From Gammaproteobacteria bacterium (GTDB lineage: Bacteria > Pseudomonadota > Gammaproteobacteria > Enterobacterales > Alteromonadaceae): a stretch of DNA of 64,000 nt. The stretch is from positions 410,618 to 474,617 of the forward strand of contig JAAFAI010000001.1 of NCBI GenBank assembly GCA_018222405.1, written 5' to 3'. Numbering within the stretch: position 1 is the first letter of the stretch; every line of letters begins with the position of its first letter. Below are positions 37,614-45,438 of the stretch, piece by piece. Both the position numbers and the translations under genes were made by a program. The notes under the pieces were generated by a model that saw only the letters and a program-made list of their open reading frames with translations, ran no database searches and was not told the DNA's origin.

Positions 37614-38798
37614 TTAAGCTAAGACGGTTTTCAGAGCGCTGACACAGGCATCGGTTTCATCGGGAGTACCCACGCTGATGCGTGACCACGAGTCATAACC
37701 AGGCCAGGTTCTGCCTACCACTTTAACCCCTTGCTCGCGCATTTTGGCGGCAAATTGATCGTGTGGCATGCCGGTATCCACGTAGATAAAGTTACCTTGT
37801 GGGTTTTTCGCGTATGGGCGGCCTAACTCTTCTGCTACGGCAGTTAGCTTGGCGCGCTCGGTCGCTACGCGCTCACGCATGGTGTTAAGGTTTTCGTGGT
37901 CGTCCATGCTTGCCATACCGGCAACCAGACCAAGGTAGTTAACCCCACCCATACGCAGTTTGCGGCCGATAACCTGAGCCTGTTCGGCAGGCATAATGGC
38001 GTAGCCAAGACGTTGACCCGCCATGGCGTGAATTTTTGAGAAGGTGCGGCAAATAACCACATTGTAACCTTCAGCAGCCAGGCTCGACTGAACATTTCCA
38101 GGGTATCCCGCTGACATTTCGATATAAGCTTCATCAATGAATACCTGAGTCTTTTGCGATACGCGTTTGGCAAAAGCGTTCAGTTTGGCTGGATCCAGCT
38201 CGCGGCCGGTTGGGTTATTCGGGTTACAGATATAGACCGCAGTGGTATCTTCGGTAACAGCCGCTTCAATAGCGTCCAGGTCGAAATCCATGTTGGCATC
38301 CAGTGGTACGTAAGTCACATCTGCACCCATAAATTCCGCGCCACGAGGCACGCCTTCGTAAGTGGCCATAGAGGTAACCAGCTTGCCGCCATTTTGTGTG
38401 ATCCAGTCGGCGTAGCCAAACAGGATAGGCGATGAGCCATTAGTCACCACAATCTGATCCACCGAAACGCCTTCTTGTTTGGCTATTTTTTCTTTTAGTA
38501 CTGACGTGGTGGGATCGGCATAGCGACACAGGTTATATAGTTCGCCTTGCATGGCTTCTACTGCTTTGGCAGACGGGCCAAAGGCATTTTCGTTCGACGA
38601 TAATCTGATTAATCCATCATTCAGATTGGGCGTGGCAGACGGAAAGTGTTCAGTCTTCATGCCCGCTGCGTTGAGTTCTTTAACCCCGGAATCTACGCAG
38701 GCGGCCAGGGCTGTTGCACCGGCTCCAAGTCCAACTGCTTTTAACCATTTACGGCGTGAGGAATCCACTGGTGGCATGTTTTGGATATCAGATTTCAT
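37614..38798 (-). CDS. Tat-exported, probably lipid-anchored PLP aminotransferase (HisC-like)
   Basis: 394-residue fold-type I aminotransferase of the histidinol-phosphate aminotransferase group. Unusually it starts with a twin-arginine signal: SRRKWLKAVGLGAGATALAAC (RR at residues 14-15), with Cys in a lipobox-like LAAC. Catalytic features are intact: NPNNPTGRELDP, FIDEAYIEM and the PLP lysine in CRTFSKIHAMAGQRLGYAI. Tat export fits a cofactor-loaded enzyme folded before transport. The natural substrate is unknown; biosynthetic HisC is cytoplasmic, so a periplasmic amine role is inferred. Monocistronic. Confidence 0.85.
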   Translation of the reverse strand: MKSDIQNMPPVDSSRRKWLKAVGLGAGATALAACVDSGVKELNAAGMKTEHFPSATPNLNDGLIRLSSNENAFGPSAKAVEAMQGELYNLCRYADPTTSVLKEKIAKQEGVSVDQIVVTNGSSPILFGYADWITQNGGKLVTSMATYEGVPRGAEFMGADVTYVPLDANMDFDLDAIEAAVTEDTTAVYICNPNNPTGRELDPAKLNAFAKRVSQKTQVFIDEAYIEMSAGYPGNVQSSLAAEGYNVVICRTFSKIHAMAGQRLGYAIMPAEQAQVIGRKLRMGGVNYLGLVAGMASMDDHENLNTMRERVATERAKLTAVAEELGRPYAKNPQGNFIYVDTGMPHDQFAAKMREQGVKVVGRTWPGYDSWSRISVGTPDETDACVSALKTVLA

Positions 38799-39017
38799 AG
38801 GTCAGGTCACTCTGTCTTCAATATATAAAGTATACGGAGTATCCACATTAAAGGGTATTTGAGGTTGATGCAATAGGGTAATTTAAACGATTAAATCAGT
38901 GAGTTGGGTTGGTATATTGGATTGAGGTATAAGCAGAGGTTGAGCAAACTTTTTAAAATGTACCGGTTTTTCATACGCCCTGAGAGGCAATGTTGTTGCA
39001 GTAATAAGAGGGAAAGT

Positions 39018-39055
39018 AGTTATTTGAACGTCGCCTGAAACGCGTTCAAATAACT
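39018..39055 (-). terminator. Hairpin downstream of the permease gene
   Basis: Perfect 13-bp stem AGTTATTTGAACG / CGTTCAAATAACT with a 12-base loop, 25 bp after the permease stop. No T-run. The rest of 38799-39079 holds no recognisable feature. Confidence 0.45.
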
Positions 39056-39079
39056 AAAATTAGAGATGAAATGTTCAAC

Positions 39080-40309
39080 TCAGCTGGTTAGGATCAGTGT
39101 AGGTACTGCCAACCCGCCAAGTAGCCACAATACTGACAGGAGCGACAGACTGAGCATGATTTTATCCTGTAATGACATTTCGCTACTACCACCACGATCG
39201 TTCATCGCCTTTTTATGTTGCCAGTAAAAGTACCCCAGCACTGTTGTCACCACTAAAAAGGCTATGTTCAGATAAAACTGGTAGTTAAGTTTAAAGAACT
39301 CCCGTTGCTCCGGAGACATGGCGTCACCAGATGAAGGTAGCGCATCAAATGCGAGCAGTGCGTAGTGCATTCCAACCGCACAAACAATAATCGCAGTGAG
39401 CATCAGAGATAACTGATATAACGCCATTTTCCAACCATAGTATTTGGCATTGATCCGCAGCACAGGCAAAACCACTAGATCGGAAAAAATAAAAGCCATA
39501 ACCCCGGCAAACGCCACGCCCTGATTGAATAATACCGCAGCAAGTGGGATATTCCCCATCGAGCCGATAAAGGTAAAAAACGCGGCAAACGGGGCGATGA
39601 TAGCCTGGGTCAGCACTGCCAGAAACCCAGGGTTAGCCTGGTTATCGGAGCCCACTCCAATGAACAGGGCTTCAAAAAAGCTGGTAGGAACAAAAGCAGA
39701 AATGATGCCTGCGACGGTAAAGCCTATGAGGACATCCTTCCAGACCATTTGCCATTCCATGTAGTACTTCATGGATATTTTTTGCCAGCCTTTTTGGGAT
39801 GTAAGAGTTTCCTTGGCCGATGCCTTGTCATTCTGTTGTTCGTTTTGCTCGTCGAGTCGTTGCCGCGCCTGCTCAATCAGCCGTTTGGGTCTGGTCAGTT
39901 TTATCAACAGCCAGCAGATTAAAATCAACAGAATACCGCCCACGTATTCTCCGAATACAAATTGCCAGCTAAGGAATACCGCAATAACCATCCCAAGCTC
40001 AATGACCAGGTTGGTCGAGGCGAGCAGAAATGCCATGGAGGGAGCTAACCCTGCTCCCTTCTTGAACAGGGTTTTAGTGGTTGCTAAAGCAGAAAAGCTG
40101 CAGGAACTCGAGATAAATCCAAAAAAGGTGCCCAGCAGCATACTTTTAGGGCCGTCCTCTCCCATTACCTGTTGCATTTGCTGGCGGGTAACAAGCACCT
40201 GAATAACACTACTCACAAAATAACCCAGGATAAATGCCCACAGAGCCATCCAGAAGAAGCCGATGGAGGTGAGTGCTGCGCTATGCCATTGAGTCAGAAA
40301 ATCTGTCAT
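39080..40309 (-). CDS. Predicted permease (DUF318/ArsP-like, YraQ family)
   Basis: 409 residues with about eight to ten hydrophobic helices in two homologous halves. Family signatures are FGFISSSCSFSALATTKTLFKKGAG and, in the second half, FFTFIGSMGNIPLAAVLFNQGVAFAG. Relatives include ArsP methylarsenite exporters; the SSCS cysteine of this group is present (near residue 72). A Lys/Gln-rich cytoplasmic linker (about 145-180) joins the halves. Good GGGGA ribosome site. Substrate unknown; no arsenic genes are adjacent. Confidence 0.82.
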   Translation of the reverse strand: MTDFLTQWHSAALTSIGFFWMALWAFILGYFVSSVIQVLVTRQQMQQVMGEDGPKSMLLGTFFGFISSSCSFSALATTKTLFKKGAGLAPSMAFLLASTNLVIELGMVIAVFLSWQFVFGEYVGGILLILICWLLIKLTRPKRLIEQARQRLDEQNEQQNDKASAKETLTSQKGWQKISMKYYMEWQMVWKDVLIGFTVAGIISAFVPTSFFEALFIGVGSDNQANPGFLAVLTQAIIAPFAAFFTFIGSMGNIPLAAVLFNQGVAFAGVMAFIFSDLVVLPVLRINAKYYGWKMALYQLSLMLTAIIVCAVGMHYALLAFDALPSSGDAMSPEQREFFKLNYQFYLNIAFLVVTTVLGYFYWQHKKAMNDRGGSSEMSLQDKIMLSLSLLSVLWLLGGLAVPTLILTS

Positions 40310-40405
40310 GCAATCCCCTTGCTGATGTGCTGATAACGTGTCAGTTACCTAACTTCAACGCAAACAGCACAAAAAAAGTTTACTTCGGTCTGAGAGCTGT
40401 AGATG

Positions 40406-41473
40406 TTAATCCTCTGGCGGTAGCATGGTCAGAACCGCTTTTTCATTATCTGACAGAGTCGTTGAAAGCCAGTCAGCGTCATCGCTGCACGAGGGCAACT
40501 GCTGACCTTGCGTATAACGTTCGCGCAACGTATCAAGTACTTTGGGGTGGATATAGTATTTCTCACACACTGCCGGGGTATTACCCAGTGTTTCTGCCAC
40601 CAGTTTTATCAGGGTCGCGGTAAACTTGCGGCGCGGGTGTTCAGCAATCAGCGCTGCTGCCTCATGGGCTTGTTGTGCCGCCAGTCGGGTGCCCGTCCAG
40701 GTGCGAAAGTCCTTGGCAGAAACAGCCATTATGGTGAGAGAGTGAAGGTACTCATTCACATCGTCACTGAGCAAATCCTTCCATTGCCCGCCTTGTTTGT
40801 AACGTAAAACCGGGTAGCCAGGGCGGGCTGCGCTATCACAAATCAGCTGTGAGGCGGTTGGGTCGCTGATATCGATATGCCGGGTTTTGCCATGCTTGCC
40901 GGTGAAGTGAAAGGCGAGTTCTTCGCCTTCCTGTTCCAGATGTTTGCGGCGAAGCGTTGTCAGTCCAACCGTACCATTTTCCTGCTGATAGGCGCGATTG
41001 CCAATGCGAATGCCGGTTCTGTCGAGCAGCATCACCGCCAGAGCGCAGGAACGTTGCAGGTCCCATTTTTCGTGACTTAAGTGTTGCACATAGGTCTGAC
41101 GGATCTGTGGCAGTACCCGGGCAAACTGTTTCAGGCGGGCGAACTTTTCAGCCTGCTGCTGAGCTTCCCACTGCTGATGATAAATATATTGCTTGCGCTG
41201 ACGCTGGTCGTAACCAAAAGCCTGCACCTTAGACTGTTCACACAAGCTAATGCGAACATCCTGCCACATAGGGGGAATGACCAAACCTTTAAAGCGCTTG
41301 AGCAACGTTTGTTCGGTAATTTTTTCGTTATCAGTCAGCAGATACTGAAAACCTCGCCCGCGCTTACGCCGGGTCACATGAAAACTCTCACATTCGTGGA
41401 TGTCTTCGCCACTGTTGGTGGCCACGGCGCAGCAGTATTGCTTCACGCTGATTGGCGTTGGTCGGTTACGCAT
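40406..41473 (-). CDS. DNA topoisomerase IB (poxvirus-like)
   Basis: 355-residue type IB topoisomerase, which relaxes supercoils through a 3'-phosphotyrosine. The catalytic domain has RTGIRIGNRAYQQENGTVGLTTL, FHFTGKHGKTRHIDI, FRTWTGTRLAAQQAHEA and the active-site Tyr in EKYYIHPKVLDTL. The N-terminal domain carries RKRGRGFQYLL. Bacterial TopIB occurs sporadically and is not essential. AAGGA precedes the ATG. Its neighbours are unrelated, so it seems a stand-alone gene. Confidence 0.9.
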   Translation of the reverse strand: MRNRPTPISVKQYCCAVATNSGEDIHECESFHVTRRKRGRGFQYLLTDNEKITEQTLLKRFKGLVIPPMWQDVRISLCEQSKVQAFGYDQRQRKQYIYHQQWEAQQQAEKFARLKQFARVLPQIRQTYVQHLSHEKWDLQRSCALAVMLLDRTGIRIGNRAYQQENGTVGLTTLRRKHLEQEGEELAFHFTGKHGKTRHIDISDPTASQLICDSAARPGYPVLRYKQGGQWKDLLSDDVNEYLHSLTIMAVSAKDFRTWTGTRLAAQQAHEAAALIAEHPRRKFTATLIKLVAETLGNTPAVCEKYYIHPKVLDTLRERYTQGQQLPSCSDDADWLSTTLSDNEKAVLTMLPPED

Positions 41474-41608
41474 AAGTCCTTGTGGTCTGAATGGTTATCC
41501 CTAAGCTTGTACGGTCAGACTGTGAAGAGGTTCAGAATTATCAGGGAAGGCGGGAAGTAAGGCAGAAGGTTGGGTCGCAGCCCGGCTGCTGTGACCCACT
41601 ATGAGTGA

Positions 41609-41914
41609 TTACAGCGAGGCGAAGTAAGCAGAGAGATTGGCAATATCTTCATCTGATAGCGGTTTAGCCATCATGCCCATCATGGGATCTTTTCGTACAT
41701 CAGCACGAAAATCCTTTAGCTGCTTTTCCAGATAGGCGGCTTTCTGGCCGGCCAGGTTAGGCCACATAGGGCTGGGACTGATCCCCGCCGGACCATGACA
41801 GGCGGCACATTGTCCTGACAGTGCTTTACCTTTTTCGATATCTGCTGCAGCAACTGAAAAATTAGCTAGCGTGAGAGTAAAGGCCAAAGCGCCAAGTGAT
41901 ACTATTTTTTTCAT
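41609..41914 (-). CDS. Class I cytochrome c (c553-like)
   Basis: About 101 residues from ATG 41914 (MKKIVSLGALAFTL), chosen for GGAG eight bases upstream. Signal peptide ends about residue 24 (VAAA). One haem site CAACHGPAG and a distal Met in PMMGMMAKPLSDEDIANLSAYF. A small periplasmic electron carrier that could feed a terminal oxidase or accept electrons from periplasmic dehydrogenases; no partner gene is adjacent. Confidence 0.88.
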   Translation of the reverse strand: MKKIVSLGALAFTLTLANFSVAAADIEKGKALSGQCAACHGPAGISPSPMWPNLAGQKAAYLEKQLKDFRADVRKDPMMGMMAKPLSDEDIANLSAYFASL

Positions 41915-42049
41915 TTTTCTAACTCCAAAAAAGCACAATGCTTAAGATTGAGTATCGTACATTTCTTGTAAAAAAAAAGTAAAATAACTAATGGCGATTT
42001 TGGTTATACGTTCGAAGAGATGGTGTTTGGAGTATTTGGCATGCGCTAC

Positions 42050-42077
42050 AAAAAAAAGCGGCGCCAGAAAGGCGCCG
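42050..42077 (-). terminator. Intrinsic terminator of ibpA
   Basis: CGGCGCC / GGCGCCG stem (42059-42065, 42071-42077) with a 5-base loop, followed on the minus strand by an eight-base T-run after one base. 29 bp past the ibpA stop. Confidence 0.93.
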
Positions 42078-42105
42078 AACATGAAAACACAAGGTGAGGG
42101 AGGTG

Positions 42106-42549
42106 TTATTCGCTATCGAATAAGCGCCCACCTATTTCTATCTTACGTGGCTTCTTAGCTTCTGGGATCACTCTTTCCAGATCAACATGTAATAAGCCGT
42201 TTTCCAGGTCGGCCGCGAGTACTTTTACGTGGTCGCCAAGCTGGAATTTGCGCTCGAAGTTGCGCTCGGAAATGCCTTTATGCAGGAACTTCCGATCTTG
42301 TTTATCGGCGTCGCTGTTTTTAGTGCCAGTGATCGACAAGGTGTTGTCTTCGACAACAATATTGATGTCGTCTTTGCTAAAACCGGCAATCGCCATGGTA
42401 ATTCGGTATTTGTCTTCCGCCAGTAATTCAATGTTGTACGGCGGGTAGGTGCTTTGCTTTTCTGCACGGCTGGCAGCATCAACTAATGATGCAAGATGAT
42501 CAGAACCAATGAATGAACGGTAAAGTGGAGATAGATCGATAGAACGCAT
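42106..42549 (-). CDS. ibpA: Small heat-shock protein (Hsp20/IbpA)
   Basis: 147 residues from the second ATG (42549; MRSIDLSPLYRSFIG), which aligns with the known IbpA N-terminus and has AAGGA at proper distance; the ATG at 42555 is too near the ribosome site. The alpha-crystallin domain (YNIELLAEDKYRITMAIAGF to VIPEAKKPRKIEI) is complete. It holds unfolding proteins for DnaK/ClpB. A sigma-32-like promoter and a ROSE-like leader lie upstream. Confidence 0.95.
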   Translation of the reverse strand: MRSIDLSPLYRSFIGSDHLASLVDAASRAEKQSTYPPYNIELLAEDKYRITMAIAGFSKDDINIVVEDNTLSITGTKNSDADKQDRKFLHKGISERNFERKFQLGDHVKVLAADLENGLLHVDLERVIPEAKKPRKIEIGGRLFDSE

Positions 42550-42555
42550 AGTCAT

Positions 42556-42640
42556 ATCCTTTACTAAGCAATATGTTTAAAAGTTAAGTGCCCCGATAAT
42601 CGGCGGCGGTGTTGTCGGCCTTACTGTTAAGCACCGATAA
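42556..42640 (-). promoter_or_regulatory. Candidate ROSE-type RNA thermometer in the ibpA leader
   Basis: The untranslated leader of about 85-90 bases contains UUGCU (plus-strand 42567-42571) six bases before AAGGA (42557-42561). This can form the ROSE pairing of UYGCU with AGGA that hides the ribosome site at low temperature. An upstream repeat (ATTATCGGTGCTTAAC versus ATTATCGGGGCACTTAAC in the leader RNA) may add stems. ibpA is a known ROSE-controlled gene in gammaproteobacteria. Folding was not computed. Confidence 0.5.
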
Positions 42641-42645
42641 TTCTA

Positions 42646-42673
42646 AAGTAGGGCCGGGTTACATTTATTCAAG
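42646..42673 (-). promoter_or_regulatory. Sigma-32 heat-shock promoter of ibpA
   Basis: Minus strand shows CTTGAA (plus 42668-42673), a 14-bp spacer, then CCCTACTT (plus 42646-42653), close to the sigma-32 consensus CTTGAA / CCCCATNT, about 97 bp before the ibpA ATG. Confidence 0.65.
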
Positions 42674-42801
42674 GCAAAAATTTAAATTTTTTTCGACCAG
42701 TTTGCCAAACCCTACGAGAAAGGGCCTCACTGCTTCAGGCCAAAGCCTGATAGCATGGTCAGTATTAACCTATCTAAGTCGTTTTGTTTAAGGGATATCA
42801 C

Positions 42802-43836
42802 ATGTCTTACCGACCTTTTACCCGTCAGGTCCAATCGGTTCGCCTGGTCATTGTTGCTGTGCTGCTGGTGGTTACCACGGCGTGTCAGAATACATCGTCT
42901 CCTAGTGCCGCTGCTTACGGACCAAAGTTTGCTGAGCATGACCAGGGCTTTACCGCGGTTGTGGTGGCTTATGCACCAGAGATGGAGGGGATTCTGGGGC
43001 GCATCGAAGCCGATCCCAATGCCAGCATCACCCAAATGGTGACCTACAAGGGAATCAAATACCGCATTGGTAAATATCATGATGAACCAATTTTGATTTT
43101 TGCTACCGGCATGAGCATTGCCAATGCGGCGATGAGTATGCAAATGGCGTTTGATTATTTCCCGGTTAAGCAAGTGGTGTACATGGGGATTGCCGGGGCA
43201 GTGAATCCGGAGTGGCAGCCCGGTGACGTGATTGTGCCTGAGCGTTGGTATTACCACGACGAGAGCGTGTATGCGAATCCGGATCCGAACAATCCCGGCG
43301 AATCGGTGTTACCAGCCTATTATGCGCGCTTTATGGCCGAGCAACCGGCTCGTAAAGCGGCCGACCCGCATTATCCAGACTATAAGCCGTTCCATTTTGT
43401 GCATCCCGACGAAGTGTTAATCATTAAAGACGGCATGGATAAACCTCAGGATACTGCATATTTTTCAGCATCGCCCCGTTTATTGAGCGCAGCTGAAAGT
43501 GCCATGGCTAAAATGCCGGCGCAAATGATCCTCGGCGAACGCAAAGCGAAGTTAAGCGTTGGTGGTAACGGTGTTACCGGCTCAGTGTTCCTCGATAACC
43601 GCGAATACCGCAAATGGACCCGCGAAGTGTTTAATGCCGAAGTCACCGAAATGGAATCCACCGCGGTTGGCCAGGTGTGTACGGTTAACGAAGTCGACTG
43701 GGTGATTATTCGCGCCATCAGCGATCTGGCCGGTGGCCAGGAGGGCGTTAACGTAGAGCATATTTACGATAAAGAAGTTTCCCGGGTAGGCGCTAATGTG
43801 TTGTTCGCCGTGATGGATGAGCTGGCGACACAATAA
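42802..43836 (+). CDS. Exported lipoprotein of the nucleoside phosphorylase/nucleosidase family
   Basis: 344 residues from ATG 42802 (AGGGAT upstream). The N-terminus MSYRPFTRQVQSVRLVIVAV leads to a lipobox-like VVTTAC, so a lipid-anchored periplasmic or outer-membrane protein is likely. The rest is a PNP_UDP fold: MVTYKGIKYRIGKYHDEPILIFATGMS, VVYMGIAGAVNPEWQPGDVIVPERW, and EMESTAVGQVC with the substrate-binding Glu-Met-Glu. Relatives are MTA/SAH nucleosidases and purine phosphorylases; surface-located members are known. ATG-TAA overlap with the next gene indicates an operon. Confidence 0.82.
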   Translation: MSYRPFTRQVQSVRLVIVAVLLVVTTACQNTSSPSAAAYGPKFAEHDQGFTAVVVAYAPEMEGILGRIEADPNASITQMVTYKGIKYRIGKYHDEPILIFATGMSIANAAMSMQMAFDYFPVKQVVYMGIAGAVNPEWQPGDVIVPERWYYHDESVYANPDPNNPGESVLPAYYARFMAEQPARKAADPHYPDYKPFHFVHPDEVLIIKDGMDKPQDTAYFSASPRLLSAAESAMAKMPAQMILGERKAKLSVGGNGVTGSVFLDNREYRKWTREVFNAEVTEMESTAVGQVCTVNEVDWVIIRAISDLAGGQEGVNVEHIYDKEVSRVGANVLFAVMDELATQ

Positions 43837-44807
43837 TGAAGCGCCTGTTCTGCTCTTTGTTGGTATGGATGTGCGCCATAGTCCCGGTGGCAGTTAGCGC
43901 ACAAATCAGCGAACCGGTCGGCAATCCGTTCGGCAAACCGGTCGGCAGTCCAAGCGGAAGGCAGGCACTGGCCCGAAGTTACGCTGAAATTGTCGGTCGG
44001 CTGGCATTAACCGATAAGTTATTCGCGGCGATGACTGAGCAGTGTGATACCAAAGTTGCCATGCCCACCCAGTCTTATTCGGCTATCGATTACGCACTGC
44101 GGATGCAAACCAATATGAGCTTCTTTCAGTGGCGCAAGCAGTTTAGCGACCCTGCTCAGGAAGCTAAACTGGTAGAACAACTGATGAGCAGCACCCTTAC
44201 CGATATCGGCGGCTGTGAAGAGAGCGCAGTTCAGCAATGGTTTGCCGGGATGCTGCAAAATATGTTGCAGCCCTCTATTGAGCAGTTAACCGAATTGCCG
44301 GATTTGCTGGGTATATCGCGGGATAAACCGGATGAAGAGCAACTGGTAAGGGTGTTTATTCATCAGCTAGCTCGTTACAAGCAATTATCGGTAGCCGAAA
44401 TTCGCGGTCTGGCCATGGCGCTGGAAAGTGGTATGTACCGCTACAGCATGATTGCCTTTACTAATCAGATCACCAAAGACTACCCGCAATCGGTAGCGCT
44501 CCGGGAGTATGTATATCAACAGACCAATACGGCCGGTGATTTATACGAACTGGCCGACAGCCTGCGCTTTACCGACCGCGAAAGAGCAGTAATCTTGTTT
44601 GGTGAGGCGGCTGAGCAGGGAAATTTTGTTGCCCAGCGTTGGTATGGCAACTACCAGGCCTGTGTGGGGAATACTGAACAAGCCCTGCTGTGGCTTAATA
44701 AGGCCAGGCAAAATGAGCCTGATGAAGCCTCATTTATCGACGACATTATTAGCGAAATTAAGGAACTGGGCGAACCAACAAATTGTCTGGACGGCTGGGT
44801 TTACTAA
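43836..44807 (+). CDS. Exported hypothetical protein with Sel1/TPR-like tail
   Basis: 323 residues with a signal peptide (about residues 1-22, ending VSA). The middle (about 45-180) is helical with no recognised domain. The last 100 residues carry helical repeats (YELADSLRFTDRERAVILFGEAAEQGNFVAQRWYGN) like Sel1. A short internal repeat VGNPFGKPVGSPSG follows the cleavage site. Its ATG overlaps the stop of the nucleosidase-like gene, so the two may act together at the envelope (inference). Confidence 0.7.
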   Translation: MKRLFCSLLVWMCAIVPVAVSAQISEPVGNPFGKPVGSPSGRQALARSYAEIVGRLALTDKLFAAMTEQCDTKVAMPTQSYSAIDYALRMQTNMSFFQWRKQFSDPAQEAKLVEQLMSSTLTDIGGCEESAVQQWFAGMLQNMLQPSIEQLTELPDLLGISRDKPDEEQLVRVFIHQLARYKQLSVAEIRGLAMALESGMYRYSMIAFTNQITKDYPQSVALREYVYQQTNTAGDLYELADSLRFTDRERAVILFGEAAEQGNFVAQRWYGNYQACVGNTEQALLWLNKARQNEPDEASFIDDIISEIKELGEPTNCLDGWVY

Positions 44808-44820
44808 AGGAGAAATGCAC

Positions 44821-45438
44821 ATGTCTGACACGTTTTATTCCTATCAGTTAAGTAACGGCCACGGGCTGCCTCACGACCCTTTTAAAGCCATAATAGCGCC
44901 GCGACCCATAGGCTGGATTGCTTCTGAAAATCAAAGCGGTATTGCCAATCTGGCGCCATACAGCTTCTTTAATGCCTTTAATGGTGCGCCGCCAATTATT
45001 GGCTTTGCCAGTGTTGGCTTTAAAGACAGCGTAAGTAATATTAAGACGACCGGTGAATTTTGCTGGAGCCTGGCAACCCGGGAACTGGCTGATGCTATGA
45101 ATGCCTCCAGTGCTGGCGTGGATCCTGAGATAGATGAATTTGAGCTGGCCGGCTTGCAAAAGCGATCATCTAAGTTGGTCAGGGTGCCCCATGTTGCCGC
45201 CAGCCCGGCTTCCATGGAGTGTAAGGTTACCCAAATCATTCAACTCAATGACATGCACGGTGAGGCTTGCGATACCTGGCTGGTACTCGGTCAGGTGGTG
45301 GCGGTGCATATTCAAAATGCGTATTTAAACGACGGCGTGTTTGATACGGCTGGGGCTAATTCGATTATGCGGGCCGGTGGGCCCGGCGATTACTTTGGTG
45401 TGTCGGCAGAGGCAAAATTCTTTATGGGGCGGCCTTAG
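44821..45438 (+). CDS. Flavin reductase-like FMN-binding split-barrel protein
   Basis: 205 residues from ATG 44821 (MSDTFYSYQLSNGHGL), with GGAG eight bases before; an upstream in-frame extension reaches 44599 but lies in the previous gene. The Flavin_Reduct motif PFKAIIAPRPIGWIAS, ANLAPYSFFNAFNGAPPIIGFAS and KTTGEF are typical of FMN-binding proteins related to NTA monooxygenase component B. It may supply reduced FMN or act as a stand-alone flavoprotein. Its stop overlaps by 4 bp the stop of the opposing GGDEF gene. Confidence 0.85.
   Translation: MSDTFYSYQLSNGHGLPHDPFKAIIAPRPIGWIASENQSGIANLAPYSFFNAFNGAPPIIGFASVGFKDSVSNIKTTGEFCWSLATRELADAMNASSAGVDPEIDEFELAGLQKRSSKLVRVPHVAASPASMECKVTQIIQLNDMHGEACDTWLVLGQVVAVHIQNAYLNDGVFDTAGANSIMRAGGPGDYFGVSAEAKFFMGRP

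Noticed and set aside
42727..43257. 176-residue minus-strand ORF
   Set aside because: Antisense to the nucleosidase-like gene, without recognisable protein features.
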